Positions 50,703 to 62,177 of a DNA stretch of 64,000 bases are shown one piece after another. Each line of letters opens with the position of its first letter. The first letter of the stretch is position 1. A program made the position numbers and the translations under genes. The notes beneath the pieces were generated by a model. The model was not told where the DNA came from. It saw only the letters and a program-made list of their open reading frames with translations, and ran no database searches. Origin of the DNA: Thermolongibacillus altinsuensis (GTDB lineage Bacteria > Bacillota > Bacilli > Bacillales > Anoxybacillaceae); the NCBI RefSeq assembly GCF_004341205.1, contig NZ_SLUL01000004.1:1-64000 (forward strand). The letters run 5' to 3'.

Positions 50703-51638
50703 TTACTCTCCTTTCTTCCCACCGGCTAATTTAATACGAGGATCAATCAATCCGTAAGCGATATCGACTAACAACATCGCGGATAACAAGATGATGCCGT
50801 AAAAGACCGTAACCCCCATAATCGTCGTATAGTCACGGTTGGAAATACTTAAAACGAAATGGCTTCCTAAACCTGGAATACCAAAAATTTTCTCAATGAC
50901 GAAACTGCCTGTTAAAATTTGTGCAGACAATGGACCTAAGTAAGAAACAACAGGCAATAACGCATTTCGAATCGTATGGCGAACGGTAATTTGGAATTTC
51001 GATAAACCTTTCGCTTTCGCCGTGCGAATATAATCGTTGCTTAATACTTCAAGCATGCTTGAACGGGTAAGACGTGCGATAAATGCCATCGGCGTCGTTG
51101 CCAATGCCAATGCTGGCAAAACCGAATGCATAAACGATTCCCAACGAGCAACTGGAAATAACCCAAGCTTAATTGCTAGTACATACTGTAAAAATGATGC
51201 CATAATAAAGCTCGGTACGGAAATTCCCATGACCGCAAAAACCATCGCACCGTAATCTTGCCATTTGTTATGGTTCAGCGCGGCAATAATTCCTAGTAAA
51301 ATACCAAGTCCAACAGCAATAAATAAAGCTTCCATTCCTAAGAAGAAAGAAACAGGAAAGCCATTATTAATTAAGTCATTCACCGTTTGGCCTTTATACT
51401 TAAAGGACGGACCAAAATCCCATTGGGCAATGGAAATTAAATAATCAAAATATTGTTCATACCAAGGGCGATCGAGTCCATAAAATTCATTTAAATTTTT
51501 CTCAATTTCCGGCGGAAGCTGTTTCTCACCAGAGAAAGGTCCTCCCGGCGCCGCTCTCATTAAAAAGAACGTAGCTGTAATGATTAAAAAGAGCGATAAC
51601 AACATATAGAGCAAGCGTCTGCCTATATATTTGAGCAC
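50703..51638 (-). CDS. oppB: oligopeptide ABC transporter permease OppB
   Basis: 311 residues from GTG 51638, five bases after GGAGGTGG. Six helices; the OppB hallmark [19 protein letters not shown] with the EAA loop before it, and [13 protein letters not shown] near 95. The gap to oppA carries a strong RNA hairpin. Confidence 0.93.
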   Translation of the reverse strand: MLKYIGRRLLYMLLSLFLIITATFFLMRAAPGGPFSGEKQLPPEIEKNLNEFYGLDRPWYEQYFDYLISIAQWDFGPSFKYKGQTVNDLINNGFPVSFFLGMEALFIAVGLGILLGIIAALNHNKWQDYGAMVFAVMGISVPSFIMASFLQYVLAIKLGLFPVARWESFMHSVLPALALATTPMAFIARLTRSSMLEVLSNDYIRTAKAKGLSKFQITVRHTIRNALLPVVSYLGPLSAQILTGSFVIEKIFGIPGLGSHFVLSISNRDYTTIMGVTVFYGIILLSAMLLVDIAYGLIDPRIKLAGGKKGE

Positions 51639-51680
51639 GTTGGCCACCTCCATTTTTTACAAATTCACCTGTATCGTGAA

Positions 51681-51716
51681 ATGAAGGTATACGGGAATTT
51701 TCCCATATACCTTCAT
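51681..51716 (-). promoter_or_regulatory. oppA-oppB intercistronic stem-loop
   Basis: A 15-bp stem (ATGAAGGTATATGGG with CCCGTATACCTTCAT on the minus strand) and a six-base loop. The single imperfect position is a G-U pair only in the minus-strand transcript, consistent with selection on the RNA. No T run follows, so it probably protects the oppA message or partly attenuates downstream transcription. Confidence 0.7.
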
Positions 51717-51727
51717 CGTTTGCCATC

Positions 51728-53371
51728 TTATTCAAAATATGCCCACTTAAATAGAACATCGCCAAGACCTGACACTTCTACACCTTTTAAGTTTTCTTTT
51801 TGCACCCAAGTGTTTGTGTAGAAGTAGATTGGTGCGATTGGAAGCTCATCCATTAAAATCGCTTCTGCTTCTTTTAACATTTGTTTACGTTTTTCTGGAT
51901 CTGCTTCTTTTTGAGAGTCAATAAGCAATTGTTTAAATTTTGGATGCTCCCAGTTTGTATCGTTGTTACCGCCTTCTTTGTCGCGATACAACTCTAAGAA
52001 GTTAATTGGATCGTTAAAGTCGCCTAACCAGCCCATACGGCCGATTTGATAGTCGCCAGAGTGTAACTTGTCAATATAAACGTTCCATTCAGCGTTTTCA
52101 AGTTTCACTTCGATGCCTAAATTTTTCTTCCACATATCTTGGATGGCTTGAGCAATTTTCGCATGTGCTTCATTTGTGTTAAACGATAGTGTAAGTGGCG
52201 GTAAATCTTTCACATCTTTTAAGCCAAGCTCTTCAAGACCTTTTTTCAAATGCTCTTTTGCTTTTTCAACATCGTTATCTTTGAAGTATCCTTTTTCGTT
52301 TTCAGGGAACATGGTTGGCGGCACAGCGGCCATCGCTGGAATTTGTTCACCTTTTGTAATGTTTTCGACAATCGCTTTACGGTCGATTGCGTATGTGAGT
52401 GCTTTACGAATGTTGACGTTGTTCAACGGCGGCTTTTCCGTATTAAACTTGTACCAGTACGTACCCGCAATTGGTTGTACGTGTAACTTTCCTTCCTCTT
52501 TTAACTTCGGCAGCGCATCTGTTGGTAAATATCCTGTTGGTGAACCTGCCCAGTCTAACTCGCCGTTGTTGAACATAGAAAGTTCTGTGTTCGGATCGTT
52601 AACCATGAACATTTCAATTTTTGTTAATTTTACATTGTCAGCATCCCAGTAGTTTTCGTTCTTTTCAAGAACGATTTTGTTGTTATGCTCCCAAGATACC
52701 ATTTTGAACGGTCCGTTTGACGTATAGTCTGGACCAGCATTTTTGTACCAATCTGGGTTTTTCTGAGCGATTTTGCTGTTTACCGGAAAGTACGTATAGA
52801 ATGCTGTTAACTCTAAGAAGTAAGGTGTTGGGTTTTCAAGCGTAACTTGCAATGTTTTGTCGTCAAGCGCTTTAACGCCGACATCTTCCGCTTTTGCTTT
52901 TCCTTCGTTAAACGCTTGACCGTTTTTAATATAGTAAAGCTGATAAGCATACTGAGCTTGGTTTTTCGGATCAAGCGCCCATTTCCACGCATACTCGAAG
53001 TCGTGCGCTGTCACAGGATCGCCGTTTGTCCATTTTGCATCGCGCAATTTGAATGTGTATGTTGTTAAGTCATCTGAAACTTCGTAGCTTTCCGCCATCG
53101 CAGGTTCAGGTTTACCGTCTTTAATGACTGTTAGTCCTTCAAATGTTTGGCGTAATACAGCACCAGAAGTTGAGTCGTTCGCTAAGCCCGGATGCAGAGA
53201 GAACGGCTCTGTGTTAATGTTTACACGTAATTCTTGCGGAACATCCGCTTTTTTGTCTTCTCCTGCTTGATCGCCAGCGGTTTCTTCCTTTTTGTTAAAT
53301 CCACCGCACGCTGCGAGGAAAAGACTTAACACTAACATAAGGCTAAATAAAAGTGACAGTCTTTTCTTCAA
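51728..53371 (-). CDS. oppA: oligopeptide-binding lipoprotein OppA
   Basis: 547 residues with a lipoprotein signal (LMLVLSLFLAACGG, lipobox Cys22). SBP family 5 features: LRQTFEGLTVIKDGKPEPAM, YTFKLRDAKWTNGDPVTAHD, IDRKAIVENITKGEQ. Binds peptides outside the membrane and delivers them to OppBC. In Bacillus Opp also imports signalling peptides for sporulation and competence. Confidence 0.94.
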   Translation of the reverse strand: MKKRLSLLFSLMLVLSLFLAACGGFNKKEETAGDQAGEDKKADVPQELRVNINTEPFSLHPGLANDSTSGAVLRQTFEGLTVIKDGKPEPAMAESYEVSDDLTTYTFKLRDAKWTNGDPVTAHDFEYAWKWALDPKNQAQYAYQLYYIKNGQAFNEGKAKAEDVGVKALDDKTLQVTLENPTPYFLELTAFYTYFPVNSKIAQKNPDWYKNAGPDYTSNGPFKMVSWEHNNKIVLEKNENYWDADNVKLTKIEMFMVNDPNTELSMFNNGELDWAGSPTGYLPTDALPKLKEEGKLHVQPIAGTYWYKFNTEKPPLNNVNIRKALTYAIDRKAIVENITKGEQIPAMAAVPPTMFPENEKGYFKDNDVEKAKEHLKKGLEELGLKDVKDLPPLTLSFNTNEAHAKIAQAIQDMWKKNLGIEVKLENAEWNVYIDKLHSGDYQIGRMGWLGDFNDPINFLELYRDKEGGNNDTNWEHPKFKQLLIDSQKEADPEKRKQMLKEAEAILMDELPIAPIYFYTNTWVQKENLKGVEVSGLGDVLFKWAYFE

Positions 53372-53936
53372 TGGTTTTCCCCCCTAAATGTTTATTATTT
53401 TAACAAACAGCATTTCAACAAACCGAACATTTACCTTCCAACCGCTCCAATTTGCAGAAATAAGTCTTTTTACTAAATAGTCTGACTTTTCTGTTTAATA
53501 AATATTTAAATATTTCTGAAAAATATCTAAAGATGGCAACTCTTTATGTAAAGAATGTAAAGAGTTTTGCCTGCTTCTCTACAAATTGTGAGCGATTGTT
53601 AAGTAAATGTTAAAAATTTGTTAAAATATCTGTTTGTTAAGCTTATTATAAATAGTTTAAAAATTTATTGCAAGAAAACTTTGAAGATTATTTTTTTGAA
53701 TATACTATGTTAATAAACTAATATTGTCTACGCTTGAAGATTTTATTTCATTTTTCAACAGATGACAAGAACAAATTTTTAAATTTATCAAATTTGCTTC
53801 ATTAAACAGTTTTTTGTGAATAATTCGACATCATGACAACACATTGGGAGAAGCGGGAAAAATGCCGTTTATTCATTGCAAAAACAAGCAAACTAATTGT
53901 ATAATAACATGTAACATTCAGTATAAAATTATGATG
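53372..53936. other. long AT-rich region between opp and trpS
   Basis: About 565 bases without a gene. It should carry the opp promoter(s) on the minus strand and the trpS promoter on the plus strand. A CodY-like box is at 53510-53524, and an 8-bp inverted repeat AACTCTTT..AAAGAGTT spans about 53539-53567. Otherwise no feature is convincing. Confidence 0.45.
53510..53524. promoter_or_regulatory. CodY-like box upstream of oppA
   Basis: ATATTTCTGAAAAAT matches the CodY consensus AATTTTCWGAAAATT with three mismatches. CodY represses peptide-transport genes in Bacillus when branched-chain amino acids and GTP are high. Such matches also occur by chance in AT-rich DNA. Confidence 0.35.
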
Positions 53937-53939
53937 CAA

Positions 53940-55206
<1,267 letters not shown>

Positions 55207-55208
<2 letters not shown>

Positions 55209-55240
55209 AAAAGCAAGCCAAATTTTGGCTTGCTTAATTT
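55207..55240. terminator. bidirectional terminator between trpS and yjbA
   Basis: AAGCAAGCCAAA / TTTGGCTTGCTT stem with A/T runs on both sides. Confidence 0.88.
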
Positions 55241-55977
55241 ACTTTCGGCTCTTGTTCCATTTCCCATAACTTTTCGAAAAACGGTTGCCCTTTAATCAAG
55301 TTTTCGCACAGTTGCATATGCCGTTCCGTCCACCCGTATTTCGTTTCTTCATATAAATTTCTCCATACTTCCTCAAATGACATTTTTTGAATATCCACAT
55401 ATTTTTCCGGCGCCCATTCCGTATACCAGTAGCGAACTTCTGCGACATTTTTCGTTGCGTACAGCTGATCGAGCGCCATAAATAAAAGTTGCTTCAGTTG
55501 CCGCTCTTTCCGCGTTAACCCGTTCATTAGTTGCGGAGCTGGTGATAAAATATGGTGGTGCTTTGTTTCTAATGGATGGAATGAATACGTGCGCTCTTCT
55601 TGATCAGCCGCCATTTCATACACTAACTGTTCTTGCCTTGGAATGAGCCTGCTTTTGCGGATCGGAATATGATAACCGATCGTATCGATGGCGATAATTC
55701 CCGCCCCATCTGTTGCAACAAAGCAATAGTCCAGTTGGATTCTTTCATGATTTTTCCGCACAAATGCTTTTTGATATACTTCATCGAGCAGCGTTTTTGG
55801 AATTTCCGACAAACTATTTTCTAAGTAATCGAGCAAACGAGACGATACTTTAATTAATGGAACTTGATCTAAAAGTTCAACGGCATCATCTTTTCTCCAT
55901 TCATGAAAATGGCAGACGTTATATCCATTTTCTTCCCCTTCAAACCAATTGACCCACACGTCATGAAGATATAACAT
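55234..55977 (-). CDS. yjbA: YjbA family protein (UPF0736)
   Basis: 247 residues, no signal peptide or membrane segment. Similar in length and position to B. subtilis YjbA, between the app operon and trpS. Conserved-looking segments are [20 protein letters not shown] and [20 protein letters not shown]. The fold and function are unknown. Confidence 0.85.
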   Translation of the reverse strand: MLYLHDVWVNWFEGEENGYNVCHFHEWRKDDAVELLDQVPLIKVSSRLLDYLENSLSEIPKTLLDEVYQKAFVRKNHERIQLDYCFVATDGAGIIAIDTIGYHIPIRKSRLIPRQEQLVYEMAADQEERTYSFHPLETKHHHILSPAPQLMNGLTRKERQLKQLLFMALDQLYATKNVAEVRYWYTEWAPEKYVDIQKMSFEEVWRNLYEETKYGWTERHMQLCENLIKGQPFFEKLWEMEQEPKVN

Positions 55978-56055
55978 ACGATACCCCTCACTTCGGTACT
56001 ATTTGTCCATCAGTATAGGCAGAGAAAAGATATTTTATTCCATTTCCTCCTAATT

Positions 56056-56265
56056 TCATCCATCATCGTGAAATGGAAAATAAATGCTTAACCATGCAAC
56101 CAAAAGACCGATCGGAAGCAGGTAACATTCAATCCGAGTACTAACAAACAATACATATTCTTTCCAATCTGTTCGTTCTGTTACTAAATTTAAATAAGCA
56201 ATCGATGTCACTCCGCCGACCACAGCCATGCCGAATCCAAGCAAATAAAAAAATAAGCGCATCAT
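56056..56265 (-). CDS. small membrane protein, unknown
   Basis: 69 residues from ATG 56265 after AAGGGGG. Two hydrophobic helices (FFYLLGFGMAVVGGVTSIAY; CYLLPIGLLVAWLSIYF) with a conserved-looking loop LVTERTDWKEYVLFVSTR. Probably an integral membrane protein with both ends on the same side. No function known. It lies between yjbA and the end of the app operon. Confidence 0.65.
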   Translation of the reverse strand: MMRLFFYLLGFGMAVVGGVTSIAYLNLVTERTDWKEYVLFVSTRIECYLLPIGLLVAWLSIYFPFHDDG

Positions 56266-56321
56266 TTTTCATCCCCCTTGTCCATTATTAACAATATATT
56301 GATTGAACTGAAAACGATGAC

Positions 56322-56362
56322 AAAAAAGGCTATCTTCCCTTTACTTCGGGAGATAGCCTTTT
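56322..56362 (-). terminator. app operon terminator
   Basis: AAAAGGCTATCTCCC / GGGAAGATAGCCTTTTTT stem on the minus strand, directly after the appC stop. Confidence 0.88.
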
Positions 56363-57273
56363 CATCGATTTGATTTTGGATTAAACGCATCTTTTAATCC
56401 TTCTCCAACAAAGTTAATCGATAAAATGGTGAACGTGATTGCTAAGCATGGCGGAACCCAAATCCAAGGTTTGTTTTGTAAGACATCTGAATTTCGGGCC
56501 TCCGATAACATATTGCCCCAACTTGGGGTATCCGCTGGAACACCGAACCCAATAAAGCTCAGTGAAGATTCAACGACAATCATAACCGCCATTAATAAAG
56601 AGGCTTGAACAATAATAGTGGAAGCAACGTTGGGCAAAAGGTGCTTCGCAATCACTTTAAAAGGTGAACAGCCAACCGAAATAGCTGCTAAAATGTATTC
56701 GTTTTCTTTTTCGGCTAAAATTTTACTGCGAACGATTCGTGCCGTTCCGCCCCATGACAATAAACTAATAACCATAATTAAAGTCCATACCCCTGAAACT
56801 TTCCCAATTAAAATGGTGTTTAAAACCACAACAAATACAGTAAACGGAAAAGTAAGCACAAAATCCGTTAATCTCATAAGAAATTGATCGATCTTCCCGC
56901 CAACATACCCCGCAATCGCTCCTATGATTGTGCCAATCAATGTGACACAAAGCGTGCTCGCTAAGCCAATAAGCAGCGAAACTCGTCCACCATAAAGCGT
57001 TCGAGCAAATACATCTCTTCCGTTGCTATCAGTTCCAAACCAATGTTCCGAAGATGGCGGAAGATTAATATTTAAAAAATCAACGCGAGCAATGTCCACG
57101 TTTAAAATATAAGGAGCTAATATGGATAACAAACTGAGCAGCATAAGGAAACTCAAGCTAACCATCGCCAGCTTATTGCGAATAAACTTTTTTCGTGCCA
57201 GCGCCCAAGGGGAATGATTGGACTGAGAAGCGATCTTTCGTTCCGCATCGTTTTTATTCGTTACGACTTCCAT
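56362..57273 (-). CDS. appC: oligopeptide ABC transporter permease AppC
   Basis: 303 residues, OppC-type permease with EHWFGTDSNGRDVFARTLYG, six helices and the EAA loop (VGCSPFKVIAKHLLPNVAST). Last gene of appDFABC, 12 bp after appB. In B. subtilis App is a second, general oligopeptide importer that can replace Opp. Confidence 0.9.
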   Translation of the reverse strand: MEVVTNKNDAERKIASQSNHSPWALARKKFIRNKLAMVSLSFLMLLSLLSILAPYILNVDIARVDFLNINLPPSSEHWFGTDSNGRDVFARTLYGGRVSLLIGLASTLCVTLIGTIIGAIAGYVGGKIDQFLMRLTDFVLTFPFTVFVVVLNTILIGKVSGVWTLIMVISLLSWGGTARIVRSKILAEKENEYILAAISVGCSPFKVIAKHLLPNVASTIIVQASLLMAVMIVVESSLSFIGFGVPADTPSWGNMLSEARNSDVLQNKPWIWVPPCLAITFTILSINFVGEGLKDAFNPKSNR

Positions 57274-57285
57274 CGTTCTCCCCCC

Positions 57286-58251
57286 TTACTCTAGACGAAT
57301 TCGCGGATCTACAATTCCGTATAAAAGATCCGCAATCAAGTTGCCAAGCAACGTAAAAATGGAGAGCAACATGGTAATCGACATGACGACTGCATAGTCA
57401 CGAGTTGCAACTGATTGCAAAAACAGCTGCCCGAGCCCTGGATACGTGAAAATCGTTTCAGTAATGACCGCTCCACTGACAAGCGTAACGAGATCAAATC
57501 CTAAAAAAGTGACTAACGGAATCATCGAATTACGCAAAATATGTTTGTTATAAATTTTTGATTCCTTTACCCCTTTTGCTCGAGCTGTCCGAACATAGTC
57601 TTTACGGCTATTTTCAATGATGTCATTGCGCAAAAACTGCGTGTAAGATGCCGTTGACATCAACCCTAACACAAGAGCCGGCAACGCCACGTGATGCAAT
57701 CGACTGACATAATACTCCCATGTTCCAGGCTGCAAACCGATGGCGACGGAACCGCTATATGGAAATAAATTCAATTTAAATGAAAAGAAATAAATCGCAA
57801 CAATGGCAGCGACAAATGATGGAACAGCTAAAGCGATATAATTGTATCCAGCAATGACATGATCGCTAATCGTATATGGTTTTCTCCCTGCATACATCCC
57901 CATAAAAAAGGCAAACACGTACGTAATGACCAGCGACGTAACAGCAAGAAGAAGTGTGTTTGGAATGCGTTCCATAATAATTTCAGATGCAGGCATTTTA
58001 TGTGTTGTTGAAATTCCAAAATCTCCTTGAAGAAACTTTGTAATCCAGCGCCAATATTGAACGTAAATCGGATCGTTATATCCGAGTTTTTCCCTCATCT
58101 CTTCAATGTATTTCGGGTCGGTCCGCGTCGGATCGATCTCTCCCCCGAATGGGTCCCCTGGCATCATCTTTGCCAGGGTGAACACCACGAAGGAGATAAG
58201 GAGAAGCATCGGGATCATTCCTAACAATCTTCGAATCGTATATTGAAGCAT
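57286..58251 (-). CDS. appB: oligopeptide ABC transporter permease AppB
   Basis: 321 residues, OppB-type with IRRLLGMIPMLLLISFVVF as the first helix, DFGISTTHKMP, and the IIENSRKDYVRTARAKGVK/EAA region. Thirty bp after appA. Confidence 0.9.
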   Translation of the reverse strand: MLQYTIRRLLGMIPMLLLISFVVFTLAKMMPGDPFGGEIDPTRTDPKYIEEMREKLGYNDPIYVQYWRWITKFLQGDFGISTTHKMPASEIIMERIPNTLLLAVTSLVITYVFAFFMGMYAGRKPYTISDHVIAGYNYIALAVPSFVAAIVAIYFFSFKLNLFPYSGSVAIGLQPGTWEYYVSRLHHVALPALVLGLMSTASYTQFLRNDIIENSRKDYVRTARAKGVKESKIYNKHILRNSMIPLVTFLGFDLVTLVSGAVITETIFTYPGLGQLFLQSVATRDYAVVMSITMLLSIFTLLGNLIADLLYGIVDPRIRLE

Positions 58252-58281
58252 GCTACATTTCTCCTTATCTAAAAAACTGTC

Positions 58282-60000
58282 TTACTCGGCAACATACCAT
58301 TTATGAACATCATTTAACGAGGTTAATGCGTTAATGTGCACACCTTGTAAACGGTTGTTGACCGCATACAAATCAATAACTTCCCATAATGGCAATGCCC
58401 ATAGCTTTTCATTGAAATGCTTTTGCCACTTCACAAATGCTTCTTTGCGATATGCATCATCAAATGCCTTTTCGCTTGATGTTTCTTTAATAAGCGCATC
58501 GCCTTCTTCATCAACGTAACGTCCGTAGTTCCACTCAGCGTGAGAACCCCAAAGCCCTGTCGGATCTGGATCTGCCCCGACATACCAAGAGCCGAAGAAA
58601 GCTTCCAAAGAAGGATCATCGTTATCTTTCATCTCGTTATACAAATTAAATTCAATTAAAGAACCCGTTGCTAGCTTTGCATCAATGCCAATATCTCTCC
58701 AGCTTTGAATAATCGCTTGTGCCCTTCCTTCAAACGTAGCTGGACCGGCATAATGCCCAAAAGAAATCGTAAACTTTTTGCCAGATGGATCTTCGACAAA
58801 GCCGTCCCCATCTTTATCAACGTACCCAGCTTCTTTCAATAACTTCTTTGCTTTCTCTGGATCGTATTTGTAATCGTTTAATTCTTTCGGATCGGCAGCT
58901 ACCCAGAATGTGGATGGAATCACCGTGTTTGTCACTTTTGCTTTTCCAGCCATATACGCATTTACTAACGCATCGCGATTGATCGCATAAAGCAATGCAT
59001 GGCGCAAGTTTTGGTCTTTAAATTTTTCAAAATCCGCTACGCTTTTCATCGCCTTTTGATCGCGGTGACCGAAGCGCAAACCAACGTAAGAATAAGAAAC
59101 GCCATTCGCCTCCTCAACGCGAACGTGAGGAATTTTGCTTACTTGTTCTAAATCCGCCGGACGAATAGCCAGTAAATCAATTTCTCCTTTTTCTAAAGCC
59201 CCTGCCGCCACAGACGGATCAATCACCTTTACCACAACGCCGTCTAATAGCGGCTTTCCTTGCCAATAATCATCAAAGCGTTCAAATTCGATATACTCTC
59301 CCGGCTTCATTGATTTTACTTTAAACGGTCCTAACCCTACCGGATTTTTGCGAACTTGATCGGATTTGGATAAATCTTTTACCGCAATTCCTTCGTAATG
59401 TTTGCGCGGCATTGGCGTCGGCCACAAATTTTCAAGGTTGTTAATGCGCACTTCGTTGAACGTAATTTTCATCGTATACGGATCAATCACTTCAATTCCG
59501 GAAATATGATCCGCTTTCCCTTCTTTCATTTCTTTCGCTCCAACGATGTTTTCAACATAATTGAATCGAGGACCATCGTAATCCGGATGCGCAAGCACTT
59601 CTAATGCATATTTCCAATCTTCGACCGTCAATTCTTCACCGTTATGCCATTTTACTCCTTGCTTTAATTTAAATGTATACGTTTTTTTATCTTCGCTAAT
59701 TTCCCAAGTGGCTAAGTTCGGAACGTATTTCAAATTGTCATCCACTTTGTAAATATCTTCGGTCATAAACTTCTGTACTTCGCTATCAATGAAACTTCCT
59801 GAGAATGCAGGATCAAAAAACCCTTCTGGAGCCTGATCGACCGCATAGGTAACAACTCCTCCTGCTTTCGGTTCAGACGTTGCTTCACCATTCGAATCAT
59901 TTTTTGGCGTAGACGTTTGTTGTTTATTTCCGCTACATGCAGCCAAAAACAACGATAGAATCATCACGAACGAAACGAGCGGAAACCATCTTTTTTTCAT
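58282..60000 (-). CDS. appA: oligopeptide-binding lipoprotein AppA
   Basis: 572 residues from ATG 60000 (GGGGG upstream; tandem ATG 60003). Lipoprotein signal FVMILSLFLAACSGN. SBP family 5 with YTFKLKQGVKWHNGEELTVE and YAINRDALVNAYMAGKA. Diverged from OppA in the same window in sequence and length, so the two importers probably differ in peptide preference. Confidence 0.9.
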   Translation of the reverse strand: MKKRWFPLVSFVMILSLFLAACSGNKQQTSTPKNDSNGEATSEPKAGGVVTYAVDQAPEGFFDPAFSGSFIDSEVQKFMTEDIYKVDDNLKYVPNLATWEISEDKKTYTFKLKQGVKWHNGEELTVEDWKYALEVLAHPDYDGPRFNYVENIVGAKEMKEGKADHISGIEVIDPYTMKITFNEVRINNLENLWPTPMPRKHYEGIAVKDLSKSDQVRKNPVGLGPFKVKSMKPGEYIEFERFDDYWQGKPLLDGVVVKVIDPSVAAGALEKGEIDLLAIRPADLEQVSKIPHVRVEEANGVSYSYVGLRFGHRDQKAMKSVADFEKFKDQNLRHALLYAINRDALVNAYMAGKAKVTNTVIPSTFWVAADPKELNDYKYDPEKAKKLLKEAGYVDKDGDGFVEDPSGKKFTISFGHYAGPATFEGRAQAIIQSWRDIGIDAKLATGSLIEFNLYNEMKDNDDPSLEAFFGSWYVGADPDPTGLWGSHAEWNYGRYVDEEGDALIKETSSEKAFDDAYRKEAFVKWQKHFNEKLWALPLWEVIDLYAVNNRLQGVHINALTSLNDVHKWYVAE

Positions 60001-60051
60001 CATTTTCCCCCTCATCAATCGGTCATTCGAAAAAACATTTGCACCGACGGA

Positions 60052-61026
60052 TCAATATAAATGACATGCGACTTGATGTCCGGCTCTCACCTCCTTTAAA
60101 ACCGGTTTCACTTCTTTGCATTCCGCTTTAACAACTGGGCATCGCGTGTGAAAAGGGCATCCTTTCGGAGGGTTGATCGGATTCGGAACATCGCCTTGCA
60201 AAACGATTCGCTCTTTTTTCTTATGAGGATCAGGCGTTGGAATAGCCGAGATGAGCGCTTGGGTGTATGGATGAAAAGGATGGGCATATAAGCTGTTTTT
60301 ATCAGCAATTTCAACAAGATTGCCTAAATACATGACACCAATGCGATCGCTCATATGTTTCACAACACTTAAATCGTGAGCAATAAATAAATACGTGAGG
60401 GAAAATTCTTTCTGCAGTTCTTTGAGGAGATTCAATACTTGTGATTGAACGGATACATCGAGAGCAGAAACGGGTTCATCCGCGACCACAAGTTTTGGCT
60501 TTAGCGCCAATGCGCGAGCAATGCCGATTCGCTGCCGTTGCCCTCCCGAAAATTGGTGAGCGTATTGATAATAAGCATCAGGAGGTAAACCGACTTTTTC
60601 TAAAAGATCGAACACTTCCTCTTTTACTTCTTTCATTGAACGGCCGGTATAATTACGAATAGGTTCTGAGATGATATCGCCGACCATTTGCATCGGATTT
60701 AAAGAAGCATAAGGGTCTTGAAAAACCATTTGAAAATGCTTCCGCATCTTCCGCAATTCTTTTCCTTTTAAAAAAGTAATATCTTTTCCATCAAATGTAA
60801 TCGATCCATCAGTCGGATTAAGAAGTCTTAAAATAGTGCGTCCGGTTGTTGATTTCCCGCATCCCGATTCCCCTACCAATCCCAATGTTTCCCCGCTTTT
60901 GATTTCAAATGAAACATCATCAACGGCTTTTACAAAACCGATGGTTCGGCGAAGAAATCCTCCTTTAATGGGATAATATGTTTTTAATCGCTCGACTTTC
61001 AGCAAAACGTCGTTACTTGCCATCAT
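60052..61026 (-). CDS. appF: oligopeptide ABC transporter ATPase AppF
   Basis: 324 residues. Walker [15 protein letters not shown], signature [14 protein letters not shown], Walker B LVVADEPVSALD. The C-terminal extension has the full cysteine cluster (GCPFHTRCPVVKAEC, later CHLY) that OppF in this window lacks; some Opp-type ATPases use it for an iron-sulfur cluster. Overlaps appD by ATGA. Confidence 0.92.
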   Translation of the reverse strand: MMASNDVLLKVERLKTYYPIKGGFLRRTIGFVKAVDDVSFEIKSGETLGLVGESGCGKSTTGRTILRLLNPTDGSITFDGKDITFLKGKELRKMRKHFQMVFQDPYASLNPMQMVGDIISEPIRNYTGRSMKEVKEEVFDLLEKVGLPPDAYYQYAHQFSGGQRQRIGIARALALKPKLVVADEPVSALDVSVQSQVLNLLKELQKEFSLTYLFIAHDLSVVKHMSDRIGVMYLGNLVEIADKNSLYAHPFHPYTQALISAIPTPDPHKKKERIVLQGDVPNPINPPKGCPFHTRCPVVKAECKEVKPVLKEVRAGHQVACHLY

Positions 61027-62045
61027 TTCATCACCTCATGAACGGGTACGCTTTCTTCATAAAGCAAACAAGCAACCTCGTGACCCGGAGAGTGTTCGGT
61101 CAGCTTTGGCGTTACAATCTTGCATTCTGGCATCGCTTTTGGACAACGTTCAGCAAAACGACAACCGCTTCTCGGCATTTGTGCAAGAGAAGGAACAATC
61201 CCGCGAATCGAACTCAACGTTTCAACTTCCCGATCCATTCGCGGAATCGACTCCATCAGCAATTTTGTATAAGGATGTTTTGGATGATAAAAAAGAGAGT
61301 GAACATCCGCCCGTTCCACAATCTTTCCTGCGTACATCACGATGACCTCATCACACATTTCAGCAACAACACCTAAATCATGCGTAATAAGCATAACGGC
61401 CATCTCATTCGTCGCTTGAATGTCTTTTAATAATTCAAGAATTTGCGCTTGAACAGTTACGTCTAAAGCAGTCGTTGGCTCATCAGCAATCAGCAATTTC
61501 GGACGACAGGCAATCGCCATCGCAATCATCACCCTTTGCCTCATTCCACCGGAAAGCTGATGAGGATATTCGTTTACTACCGATTCAGGACGAGCAATCC
61601 CTACGCTTCTTAACAATTCAATGCTTCTTTGACGGGCTTCCTTTTTTGATAGGTTCGTATGGGTAAAAAACACTTCTGCAATTTGTGAGCCGATCGTAAA
61701 AACAGGGTTTAATGATGTCATTGGCTCTTGAAAAATCATTGCCATTTCTTTTCCGCGAATCCGATTGAGTTCCTCTTCTCCTAAATGATCGATTCGTTTT
61801 CCTTCAAAAACGATTTCACCGCGGCGAATTCGGCTTATATTTTTCGGCAATAAATTCATAATCGATAAAGACATGACGCTTTTTCCGCATCCAGATTCGC
61901 CAACAATTCCGACGATTTGTTTCCGGTTCACTCGCAGTGACACCCCATCGACTGCATTGTAATATTTGCCGTTGATTAAAAAAGAGGTTTCTAAATCTTT
62001 CACTTCAAGCAAAGCAGAAACATCTCTTTCACTCATACCTCTCAC
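61023..62045 (-). CDS. appD: oligopeptide ABC transporter ATPase AppD
   Basis: 340 residues; GTG 62045 behind AGAAGG or ATG 62036 may start it. Walker [14 protein letters not shown], signature SGGMRQRVMIAMAI, Walker B LLIADEPTTALD, and a Cys-containing C-terminus (SGCRFAERCPKAMPEC). First gene of the app operon, so the order D-F-A-B-C is as in B. subtilis. Confidence 0.92.
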   Translation of the reverse strand: MRGMSERDVSALLEVKDLETSFLINGKYYNAVDGVSLRVNRKQIVGIVGESGCGKSVMSLSIMNLLPKNISRIRRGEIVFEGKRIDHLGEEELNRIRGKEMAMIFQEPMTSLNPVFTIGSQIAEVFFTHTNLSKKEARQRSIELLRSVGIARPESVVNEYPHQLSGGMRQRVMIAMAIACRPKLLIADEPTTALDVTVQAQILELLKDIQATNEMAVMLITHDLGVVAEMCDEVIVMYAGKIVERADVHSLFYHPKHPYTKLLMESIPRMDREVETLSSIRGIVPSLAQMPRSGCRFAERCPKAMPECKIVTPKLTEHSPGHEVACLLYEESVPVHEVMK

Positions 62046-62099
62046 TACCTTCTATTTCTATTAATAGATAAAAATGTAATATTACGCATTTGTATAAAA

Positions 62100-62128
62100 A
62101 TAGTATTACAATCTCTTTTATTTTTCAA
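62100..62128 (-). promoter_or_regulatory. app operon promoter
   Basis: TTGAAA and TACTAT separated by 17 bp on the minus strand, about 55 bp before appD. A 10-bp palindrome GTAATATTAC (62076-62085) lies just downstream and may be an operator. Confidence 0.55.
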
Positions 62129-62149
62129 GACAATTCAAAAAAATCAAAA

Positions 62150-62177
62150 CAAAAAATCACCTTCTAGAGGTGATTTT
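62150..62177 (-). terminator. yjaZ terminator
   Basis: AAAATCACCT / AGGTGATTTT stem with a TTTTTTG run on the minus strand, just after the yjaZ stop. Confidence 0.85.
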
